Below are positions 25,085-31,634 of a DNA stretch of 32,600 bases, one piece after another (within the stretch, counting starts at the first letter, position 1; each line of letters begins with the position of its first letter). This stretch comes from Desulfobacterales bacterium (lineage in GTDB: Bacteria; Desulfobacterota; Desulfobacteria; Desulfobacterales; JADGBH01): positions 1-32,600 of the forward strand of contig JADGBH010000053.1 of assembly GCA_015231595.1 (NCBI GenBank), in the 5' to 3' direction. The notes under the pieces were generated by a model. The model was not told the origin of the DNA. It made no database searches and saw nothing but the letters and a program-made list of their open reading frames with translations. A program made the position numbers and the translations under genes.

Positions 25085-25303
25085 TTATTCCTTATCTGGT
25101 GGGCCATATTTAAAAGAAATTTTAACTCTGGCACGATATGCTATAACTTTTCCTTCTTCGACCTTAATATCTAATTTTGTAACTTCAGCGATTCTTAAAT
25201 CTCTTAAATTTTTCCCAGAAGTTTCTACAGCATTTTTTGCGGCTTCCTCCCATGATATTGGGCTTGTTCCAACTATTTCAATAATTTTGTAAACACTATT
25301 CAT
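25085..25303 (-). CDS. Dodecin (flavin-binding/storage protein)
   Basis: A 72-residue protein matching dodecin along its length: KIIEIVGTSPISWEEAAKNAV, then LRDLRIAEV, then YRARVKISFKY. W18 corresponds to the tryptophan that stacks on the bound flavin. Family members form 12-mer shells that store FMN or riboflavin. A TAGGAGG-type ribosome-binding site precedes the ATG. It lies 110 bp after the DUF6125-like gene and 21 bp before the SUMF1 gene, so it may be a separate unit from the spike-containing block. No direct link to the contractile-injection parts is known. Confidence 0.93.
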   Translation of the reverse strand: MNSVYKIIEIVGTSPISWEEAAKNAVETSGKNLRDLRIAEVTKLDIKVEEGKVIAYRARVKISFKYGPPDKE

Positions 25304-25413
25304 TTTTTCCTCCTAGTTATGTTAAATTTTAGGTTAACGAAAAAACATCTTTTTAACTATACTTAATGAAAAAGGATGTGTAAACAAAAAAGTTAATTTT
25401 TATTAATAATTAA

Positions 25414-25923
25414 TTATTCAACATAAAACCGCCATTTACAAAACATTTCTGGTGGATGGGGATCTGGCGGAGCAAAAATACATTCCACTTTTATTGTTTC
25501 GTCAATAACATTTGCAAAACTTGCAAATTCTTTGCGGTGCATTTCTTTACAGACATATTCATTTAATCCTCTTTTTAATCGAGCTTCTTGAGTCACACAA
25601 TGGGGTACTGAAATTATAATTTCATCAGATGATTCTATTATGTCATATCCTACAAGTATGCACCAAGGAAAGTATTTCTGGGCTTTTATAAACCCTTTTA
25701 ATCCTTTCTCCTCAATATTAAATTTTTTTATAATATCTTTTGCGGCCATGCCAGCGCATTTTTCCCATACTTGTTCATTAATATTTTCCGCTATAGTCTG
25801 GCCATAATGCTCAGTAATATAGATAAACCAAAAAGAATCAACTACCCGATAATGCCAAAGAAGAAATTCAATATATTTCTTAAGATGTTGATTATCCATA
25901 TTTTCAAAAATTTTCATATCCAT
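25414..25923 (-). CDS. ATC-hydrolase/DUF6125-like protein
   Basis: A 169-residue cytoplasmic protein resembling the L-2-amino-thiazoline-4-carboxylate hydrolase-like/DUF6125 family. Landmarks are an N-terminal LLWHYRVVDSFWF, CAGMAAKDI near the middle, SVPHCVTQEARLKRG and the C-terminal VECIFAPPDPHPPEMFCKWRF. The conserved cysteines and the PPDPHP motif are the best recognised parts. No member has a firmly known reaction in this context. The start ATG follows GAGGT. It is 16 bp behind the DcrB-like gene and is probably co-transcribed with it. Its repeated company with SAM enzymes could mean a tailoring or hydrolytic role on a small product, but this is inference. Confidence 0.65.
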   Translation of the reverse strand: MDMKIFENMDNQHLKKYIEFLLWHYRVVDSFWFIYITEHYGQTIAENINEQVWEKCAGMAAKDIIKKFNIEEKGLKGFIKAQKYFPWCILVGYDIIESSDEIIISVPHCVTQEARLKRGLNEYVCKEMHRKEFASFANVIDETIKVECIFAPPDPHPPEMFCKWRFYVE

Positions 25924-25939
25924 AAATTTACCTCATATT

Positions 25940-26485
25940 TCAAGCAGATAGTTTTACTGAAAGGGCTAAATTTTCTAATTCTTTCCATGCTTTATCAACT
26001 TTTGATTCAGCTACCATCATAGTTGATACTAAAATATCTTTCTCAATAACCCAGGAAAATGATAATTGAAAGATGTTAAAATTTGTAATAAATGAACATT
26101 GCGCACGTGCGGCAGGATAATCTCCAATATCCCATTTTTCGCAGAAATAAATTTTAAAATTTTTAATATACCTTTGCATTACGTTTATATTATTGTTTAA
26201 ATACTCCAGAGGGCAAGATGTATCGAGTATTATGTTTGTAGTAAGCGTTATACTTGTTGGATACGCATCTGGATCCATCTCTTGTATAAATGGTAAAAAA
26301 GTCGGCAACCCCTTACGATCTTCAGCAAGCGTAAGGGTAATTATAACAGGCTTTTTTATACTATCAGAACAATTAATGCAGCAACCAGTAGCATGAAAAT
26401 TTAAAGGAGAAGCTTCTTTTTCTATAACAAATCCAACAGGAGGAATAAATGAACATCTGCCGTATTGAATTCTTTGATGAATCAT
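25940..26485 (-). CDS. DcrB/DUF1795-like protein (Eag chaperone fold)
   Basis: A 181-residue protein with the DcrB/DUF1795 pattern: an opening strand plus FIPPVGF, a stretch like SITLTTNIILDTSCPLEYLN, WDIGDYPAARAQCSF and a final helix WKELENLALSVKL. In type VI secretion this fold is the Eag chaperone, which shields transmembrane segments of PAAR-linked effectors and helps load them on the spike; the fold also occurs in an unrelated inner-membrane lipoprotein. No signal peptide is seen, fitting a cytoplasmic chaperone. A C-C-x2-C set (35, 36, 39) is unusual. It is 2 bp after the methyltransferase stop and two genes from the PAAR gene, the classical Eag arrangement. Confidence 0.72.
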   Translation of the reverse strand: MIHQRIQYGRCSFIPPVGFVIEKEASPLNFHATGCCINCSDSIKKPVIITLTLAEDRKGLPTFLPFIQEMDPDAYPTSITLTTNIILDTSCPLEYLNNNINVMQRYIKNFKIYFCEKWDIGDYPAARAQCSFITNFNIFQLSFSWVIEKDILVSTMMVAESKVDKAWKELENLALSVKLSA

Positions 26486-26487
26486 TT

Positions 26488-27597
26488 TTATATGCCGTCC
26501 GATTTCTTATGTAGTGTAAGTATATGAACCATGTATTTCATACTACTTCGCTCGTGAAGTCTTAATGTCCATGGAATTTGCTCAATTTCAGATAGAATCT
26601 CCAGTTGTTCAATTACGTTTGGATGTCCGCCTCCTGCAAGTAGTGAACGCAGCATAATGTCGCTGGAACCTTGATTCTCAGACCTTTGTGAATGGCCTCC
26701 AATCCATGATTCCACAGGAGTTGCGCTAATAGTCCAATCATACGGAGTTGAAATTACGGCAATTCCATCAGGTTTTAAAATTTTACTCAGTTCCTTTAAG
26801 TGATCATAGGGGGAACTAATGCAGTCAACTACATTTAAACTTAATCCAAAAGAAACGTTTGCGCCAGAGAATGGAAGGTCTGTCGCATCGCATACCCAAA
26901 AATCTACATGTTTACTTTTTTCAAATGAAACTTGAAAATCCCTGCGATCAAAAATAATTCCCGAACGCCTTTTCGGATAATTTACACGGCCATTGTTTAA
27001 AACAGAAGCGGCTATTTTAACCATACCAAAATTTAAATCAACACCAAGAACTATATCATCAATAGTTTCTGCAAGGTCAAAGGTCGTTCTGCCTACTGAA
27101 CATCCAATGTCTATAACAGGTCCATCGATCTTATCTTTTATAGGCAATATTCCTTGCTTGAGTAGCGAAGAAACAGCTCCGGGTAAAACAGGAGATTCTT
27201 GTGATTCTTTAGGATCAAAATCACCGTAATGATCAAAGCAGTAGACACTAAGTTGCTGACGATGGGAATCAAAAAGAGATCCTGGGCCAAAGCAATCCCC
27301 TACAAGGCTTTCCATTGTATCGCTAAAATCATTTCTGCCCAGAATAGGGATAATACTTTGCGAAATATATGTTCTCAAATTAGCAACAATAATTGGTATG
27401 CCGTCAATTATAGGATACTCACTCATACATTGCTTATTACTACATAAAAGAATCCCTTCTACTATAGAATCATCATCCTGTTTTTTTAAAATAGACCTGA
27501 TTTCAAGAAAATATTCTTGCCCATTAATTTGTTTGCAGCGAGGACATATAGGTTTAAATTTTTCAAAATGTAATAATTTGATTAGATTATCCTCCAA
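26488..27597 (-). CDS. SAM-dependent methyltransferase with N-terminal zinc ribbon
   Basis: A 369-residue protein in two parts. Residues 1-70 have C18-x2-C21 and C52-x4-C57 followed by YPIIDGIPII, a Trm112-like zinc-ribbon module. The C-terminal ~220 residues are a class I methyltransferase: motif I VIDIGCSVGRT (161-170), the acidic ribose contact D187 (VLGVDLNFGM), CDATDLPF, then ILKPDGIAVISTPYDW. A region (~75-150) connects the two. The substrate is unknown. The start lies inside the PAAR gene's last codons (11-bp overlap), so the two are very probably translated as a coupled pair. A modifying enzyme wedged between a PAAR tip and an Eag-like chaperone is unexpected. Confidence 0.88.
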   Translation of the reverse strand: MEDNLIKLLHFEKFKPICPRCKQINGQEYFLEIRSILKKQDDDSIVEGILLCSNKQCMSEYPIIDGIPIIVANLRTYISQSIIPILGRNDFSDTMESLVGDCFGPGSLFDSHRQQLSVYCFDHYGDFDPKESQESPVLPGAVSSLLKQGILPIKDKIDGPVIDIGCSVGRTTFDLAETIDDIVLGVDLNFGMVKIAASVLNNGRVNYPKRRSGIIFDRRDFQVSFEKSKHVDFWVCDATDLPFSGANVSFGLSLNVVDCISSPYDHLKELSKILKPDGIAVISTPYDWTISATPVESWIGGHSQRSENQGSSDIMLRSLLAGGGHPNVIEQLEILSEIEQIPWTLRLHERSSMKYMVHILTLHKKSDGI

Positions 27598-27970
27598 TAA
27601 TTACAGTTGGGCATCCCGGCGGTAAAATTTTGCCTACCGGACTTGGTATTGGCGCAACACAACTTGCATGAGCTGTTAAATCAGTTATTCTTGCAGCAGG
27701 CATTTTACCGACCATAACTGTTGCAGAACCCTTAACTACAGTAGCAGGCCCTCCTGGCACACAACCAGGAAGTAAACAAGGCGTAGTCGTGCTGCCGAGT
27801 TGTGCGGCAGGTTGTTTACCAATAAGCACTGTAAAAGCACCCGTAATTATAGTTACCGGCAATGCCGGATGAGGAACAGGTGTTGGTGTTGGGGCTGGAG
27901 GATGAATAGGAGCATGACAATGGGGAGCGTCCTGCAATGCCATATCTCCGACACGAGCTGCTGGTGGCAT
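27587..27970 (-). CDS. PAAR-like spike-tip protein
   Basis: A 127-residue protein of the PAAR/DUF4150-like family that caps the spike of contractile injection systems. It begins PPAARVGDMA, repeats G-(S/A)-(F/A)-TV-(L/M)-(I/V)-GK-(Q/M)-PAA twice (~44-56, ~81-93) with RITDLTAH, and ends PPGCPTVIIGG, the hallmark closing strand. Histidines and cysteines (H17, C18, H19, H101, C104, C120) could form the tip zinc site. No effector domain is fused; the length is only the tip, with a Pro-rich insert at 23-38. A GAAAGGAA ribosome-binding site precedes the ATG. Its end overlaps the methyltransferase start. It lies 86 bp after the beta-repeat spike gene. Confidence 0.9.
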   Translation of the reverse strand: MPPAARVGDMALQDAPHCHAPIHPPAPTPTPVPHPALPVTIITGAFTVLIGKQPAAQLGSTTTPCLLPGCVPGGPATVVKGSATVMVGKMPAARITDLTAHASCVAPIPSPVGKILPPGCPTVIIGG

Positions 27971-28056
27971 AAGTTTTTCCTTTCATTAAAAATTAAAAAG
28001 TTAAGCTCAGTTATAAGTATAGAAAAATTAGTTATTCACTATTCACTAATTATTCA

Positions 28057-28440
28057 CTAATTTAAATATATCATTTTACCATTAACACGGATGTCATCAT
28101 CTGAATGCATATCGATACTTTTTGAAGAATCAATTTCAAGGCACCCGTTACTGCTAATAACAGCCTTTTCTTCAGCGTGTATTTTTAATTTTTTAGTTTC
28201 AAGGGAGATTGTTTCCATTGCTTTTAGTTCAAGACGGGCTCCCTGCATTGAAATAACAGGTCCATCATCTGTCATACGTAGCTTTAAAACAATTTCACCT
28301 TTAGTATCAATGATTTCGATAAGTTCTTCTTTTTCTTCTGAAAGAATAGAAATTTGTCTTCCGGAATCGAACTTTATCATTTGATTTTTTTGATAATCAT
28401 TCGAATGTTCAAAATCTATAATTCTTGCTTTTTCGGACAT
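28057..28440 (-). CDS. Beta-repeat spike-like protein (VgrG/gp5 C-terminal-like)
   Basis: A 127-residue protein. The first ~55 residues include an OB-like stretch. From ~60 it is a run of short alternating strands (GPVISMQGARLELKA, ISLETKKLKIHAEE, AVISSNGCLEIDSSKSIDMHSDDDIRVNGKMIYLN). This is the pattern of the triple-stranded beta-helix of VgrG, gp5 and DUF2345/DUF3540-type accessory proteins, on which PAAR tips sit. It is too short to be a full VgrG, which also has gp27/gp5 base domains. An AAGAAGGA ribosome-binding site precedes the ATG. The PAAR gene follows by 86 bp, so the pair looks like a mini-spike and tip. The family is assigned by pattern, not confirmed. Confidence 0.7.
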   Translation of the reverse strand: MSEKARIIDFEHSNDYQKNQMIKFDSGRQISILSEEKEELIEIIDTKGEIVLKLRMTDDGPVISMQGARLELKAMETISLETKKLKIHAEEKAVISSNGCLEIDSSKSIDMHSDDDIRVNGKMIYLN

Positions 28441-28463
28441 TATGTATAGATCCTTCTTATGTG

Positions 28464-29801
28464 CTATCCCTGGTCGGCACTTTCTTTAAAAGATTTGCTG
28501 ATAAGAAGTTTATCTTCTTTATTAAAATCCTTGCCGTATTTACTCATATAACTACGCTCACGCATTTTTGTAAATATATTATAGTAACGTTCGATATCAT
28601 CATTATTAAGATATTTCAAGTTTAAAATTGATTGTCGATTATTGGCTGGTAAGCTTAAATAGTCTTCAGGTAAAAGGCCTTGAGTTTGACAAATATGAAA
28701 AAGACGAGTTCCAGGATATGGATAAAAAACAAAATATCCAAAATCATCGGGAGAAAGCTCTTCGTTTAAAGCTATAGTTTGTTCAATATCGTCAGGTGTT
28801 TCCTCTGGTAAGCCTATCATATAATTTGCAGTAACAAGTATATTTGCGTTTTTTGTCCATTTAAAAACATCTTTAAACCGCTTATTTTCAACCGGACGAT
28901 TCAAAACATTTTTTCGTATTTTCATACTACCGCTTTCAACGCCATAAACAATATGCTTGCATCCAGCCTTAGCAAGCTTATCAATCATATCAACAGTTAC
29001 GGTTTCTATACGGGCGTTTATGGAAAAACCTATTCCTATTTCTTTGCCGTAAAATTGACAAAATTCTGATACCCATTCTTTATTTACTGTAAATGTATCG
29101 TCTAAAAAAATAACGTAATTTAAGGATTGTTTTTCACGAATTTGGCACAGCTCTTCTAAAACATTATTAACTGTTCGTCTTCTTATATATGTTTCATTTT
29201 TATAAAGATCACGCATGGCTCCTGCCGCGCAAAATGTGCATGGGAAAGGACATCCACGTTGAGTATTTATATGGATAACCCCATATTTTTCGTCTAAAAA
29301 ATCACGAGCCATAAAAGGTATGCTGTCAAGAGTTTTAATTGGCGGGCGTATTTTAGGTCTATCTCCGCCTTTAATCCATATATTAGGGATTTGCATGGAA
29401 GAAATTTTTTCCTCTTTTTCAAGGCATGAAAGCAACTCACAAACAGCATATTCACCTTCTCCAATACAAACATAATCAAAACATTCTGATTCAATAGTTA
29501 ATTTGGGTTCAAAAGTCGGATGAAGCCCGCCAGCTATAATTGGAATATTAATATTTTTCTGAATCTCCTTAGCAATATAATCAGCCCTTTTCCATTGCCG
29601 TGTAGTAAGAGAAAAACCTATAATATCTGGAGATTGTTTTTTTATATTACAAATAATATCATCTATTTGTTGATCAGGTAAAACTCGTAAAAAATCGGCT
29701 TCATGCCCATAGTAACGGATATATGATGCTATATAAGCTGGACCAACAGAAGCAACTGCCCATGTTTTTTCAGTATCGATTTCTATAAATAAAATTTTCA
29801 T
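28464..29801 (-). CDS. Cobalamin-binding-type radical SAM enzyme
   Basis: A 445-residue protein. The N-terminal ~140 residues form a B12-binding-like Rossmann domain (GPAYIASYIRYYGHEADF, IIGFSLTT, IPIIAGGLHPTFEP, DYVCIGEGE). The DxHxxG histidine motif of base-off B12 enzymes is absent, as in many of this family. The radical SAM core has C184-x3-C188-x2-C191 in RGCPFPCTFCAAG, the [4Fe-4S] ligands, and later GVESGS and YMIGLPEETPDD. A HemN-like C-terminal part follows (FYPYPGT). Known relatives methylate or rearrange unreactive carbons; the product here is unknown. It is the first gene of the minus-strand block, 23 bp before the spike-like gene and directly behind the IscB element. Confidence 0.9.
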   Translation of the reverse strand: MKILFIEIDTEKTWAVASVGPAYIASYIRYYGHEADFLRVLPDQQIDDIICNIKKQSPDIIGFSLTTRQWKRADYIAKEIQKNINIPIIAGGLHPTFEPKLTIESECFDYVCIGEGEYAVCELLSCLEKEEKISSMQIPNIWIKGGDRPKIRPPIKTLDSIPFMARDFLDEKYGVIHINTQRGCPFPCTFCAAGAMRDLYKNETYIRRRTVNNVLEELCQIREKQSLNYVIFLDDTFTVNKEWVSEFCQFYGKEIGIGFSINARIETVTVDMIDKLAKAGCKHIVYGVESGSMKIRKNVLNRPVENKRFKDVFKWTKNANILVTANYMIGLPEETPDDIEQTIALNEELSPDDFGYFVFYPYPGTRLFHICQTQGLLPEDYLSLPANNRQSILNLKYLNNDDIERYYNIFTKMRERSYMSKYGKDFNKEDKLLISKSFKESADQG

Positions 29802-29802
29802 C

Positions 29803-29859
29803 TTTTTCAGTCGGCTTTTTAGTCTGAGCGTATAGCGAAGGCAAAAAACGACTGAAAAA
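29803..29859. repeat. Inverted repeat between iscB and the radical SAM gene
   Basis: TTTTTCAGTCG (29803-29813) and CGACTGAAAAA (29849-29859) form a perfect 11-bp inverted repeat with a 35-nt centre. It fills the 66-bp gap between the iscB stop and the radical SAM start. It could be a terminator for iscB (T-rich on the minus strand), a transposon right-end hairpin or part of the next gene's leader. Confidence 0.7.
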
Positions 29860-29867
29860 CCATTTTG

Positions 29868-31196
29868 TTATGCCGCATTAAGTAAATTAAAACCCTTTCC
29901 ATATCTATAAATATTAACTCTATCTATCTTAACAGGTTTAGATAAACCTTTGAGCTTAATATAACTTCCATGATTTTGAATACCAGTTACACCATATTTA
30001 ATGCCGTCAAACACTGCTATATCTGATGGTTGAAATGAGTACCTTTTCTTGCGAATACTCCTATGTCCAGTATATGTTTTTTCCCCTCTAAATATTTTTA
30101 GATTAGTGGCATTCTTTTCACTACATATATTACGAACTCTACGACCACAATCTAAATCTTTACCTTTTGCTATGTTACCTGAGCGAATATCAATATATTT
30201 AGCATCATAAAACTTTTCCAATGATCTATTGTTCCTACGAACCTGCTTAATATTCAATGGCTCAATTCTTTTTTGTCCCATCCCATTTGCAATTACAAAA
30301 GCGTCATTGACATGACTTTTAGATAATTTTAAAGCAATTCTTTTAGACTTTGTAATATGCCCGTAAGTATGAAGACATTTTAAAGTATTAATCATCCTCC
30401 ATCGAACTATAGACATAAATGTCTCTGGCCTGAAACTTTTAACTTCAGGCTCCCATCCATAAAGAAATCCATTTTTCTGATGATTTCTTGGAATATGACA
30501 TTTAGTACATAAAGTGATTAAATTTGCAGGGCGATCAGATCTATATTCTTTCCAAAATCCTATGTGATGTATCTCAAGAATTTTTTCTTTAGACGTATTC
30601 CTGCAATCAGGATTTTGGCACTTATGCTTATCACGATGTAAAATATATTCTCTTAAATTCCAATAATTTGTCTGCTCACCCTGCTGATATTCAGCTCCAT
30701 AAATACTTGGATTTTTAATTAATTGAATATCAAATGCCGCTGCTTCAACTATTATTTGGGTAATAGGTAAGGTCTTCTTTAACTTTTCTATCAAGCGGAT
30801 ATGGCTATCCAGTTTGTGCTGAATGCTTGGAGCAAGCCAGCCTTCTTTTTTTTTGCGATTGTCAAATTTAGGTTTTCTATACCGTAAAGACTGTCTCCTT
30901 TGCCTCCGATACATCGCTCTTTCCTTATTTTTTTCTACTTGACCGTCAATTAATTTGCATTCTCCTGCAATAATTTCCTGATTTTCAGAAACTGCTGAAA
31001 AACCTATATTCTGGTATCCAGCATCTATTCCTAATATAATTGCCTGTGTATATTCAGTAGTCTCATATAACAACTGAATAGTGAAAGGTTTAGTAGAAAT
31101 AACTTTAGCCATTCCATCATTTAGCAGATGTCTAACTTTCCCATGACGCTTTGTAGGCATCAAAGGTTTTCCATTTTTCGATATTACATAAATCAT
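29868..31196 (-). CDS. iscB: IscB, RNA-guided HNH/RuvC nuclease
   Basis: A 442-residue IscB, the ancestor-type relative of Cas9. Order: PLMP domain (GKPLMPTKRHGK, 9-20), RuvC-I (GIDAG, D58), arginine-rich bridge helix (~93-112), RuvC-II (IIVEAAAFD, E151), HNH (~180-240) with zinc cysteines C193, C198, C230 and C233, H210-H211 and N225, RuvC-III (SHVNDAF, H295 and D298), and a C-terminal TAM-interaction region. Every catalytic residue is present, so both DNA strands should be cut, guided by omega-RNA. The ATG at 31196 follows AAAGGAAG; a TTG 18 codons upstream lies in the omega-RNA and is rejected. No frameshift is seen. Confidence 0.95.
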   Translation of the reverse strand: MIYVISKNGKPLMPTKRHGKVRHLLNDGMAKVISTKPFTIQLLYETTEYTQAIILGIDAGYQNIGFSAVSENQEIIAGECKLIDGQVEKNKERAMYRRQRRQSLRYRKPKFDNRKKKEGWLAPSIQHKLDSHIRLIEKLKKTLPITQIIVEAAAFDIQLIKNPSIYGAEYQQGEQTNYWNLREYILHRDKHKCQNPDCRNTSKEKILEIHHIGFWKEYRSDRPANLITLCTKCHIPRNHQKNGFLYGWEPEVKSFRPETFMSIVRWRMINTLKCLHTYGHITKSKRIALKLSKSHVNDAFVIANGMGQKRIEPLNIKQVRRNNRSLEKFYDAKYIDIRSGNIAKGKDLDCGRRVRNICSEKNATNLKIFRGEKTYTGHRSIRKKRYSFQPSDIAVFDGIKYGVTGIQNHGSYIKLKGLSKPVKIDRVNIYRYGKGFNLLNAA

Positions 31197-31457
31197 AAAA
31201 CTTCCTTTCGGAAATAATTCAGCCTTTCGGCTGTAGGTCCACTTCGCCAATGTTGGAAGAAGTTTTTACTAACAGCACATCTCCTACCCTCAGAGATTTT
31301 TAACCATTAGCCGCAGTGTCTGGAACGTGTGGAGTATTCCAGAGTGCCTATATCATTCTCAACCAACGTAGTTCTCGAAGAACTTAGGCTAATCAACCAG
31401 GCTTGCAAGTCCCCTTACAAGCCCCGCCCTTGTGGGCGGGGTCGTTGACCCGTTTAA
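31197..31457 (-). ncRNA. omega-RNA (HEARO) with predicted 5' guide
   Basis: The ~250 bases upstream of iscB on the minus strand have the known HEARO/omega-RNA layout. Reading 5' to 3': a variable stretch (31457-31442, candidate guide of ~16 nt); a perfect 8-bp GC hairpin CCCCGCCC-ACAA-GGGCGGGG (31441-31422); the CTTGTAAG/CTTGCAAG repeats; a TCTTCGAGA hairpin; then CTCTGGAATA...TTCCAGA pairing, ATCTC...GAGAT pairing and a CAGCCGAAAGGCTG hairpin just before the ribosome-binding site. The local GC content far exceeds the background. Exact ends are not determined, and the guide is inferred from position. Confidence 0.88.
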
Positions 31458-31634
31458 TGTTATTTGGTTAAAAAAGTAACGATTTTAAGGCTGAATGTCA
31501 AATGTTTATTAAAATTAGAATTTACTTTTTAGAAAAACTGTATATATAATTATACTCGATTATCAAATTCTTAAGTCAACAACATTGAGGGTTAGGGTGA
31601 ACAATTAATATTAACAAGGAGGTTACTTATATCT

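Larger units (their letters stand above)
29860..31457 (-). mobile_element. IscB-omegaRNA element (IS200/IS605-like, non-autonomous)
   Basis: The unit comprises the omega-RNA and the iscB gene. No TnpA-type Y1 transposase lies nearby, so mobility would depend on one elsewhere. Such elements insert without target duplication, and the guide of the omega-RNA comes from the flanking DNA at the left end. The limits given are approximate: the right side ends somewhere after the iscB stop, the left side near the GC-rich hairpin at 31422-31441. Confidence 0.5.

Noticed and set aside
28034..28059. Three copies of ATTCACTA between the spike and PAAR genes
   Set aside because: The units are too short and too close to be a CRISPR and look like simple slippage.
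31197..31250. N-terminal extension of IscB from a TTG at 31250
   Set aside because: The extension lies in the omega-RNA 3' part, and a good ribosome-binding site precedes the ATG at 31196, where the PLMP domain begins.
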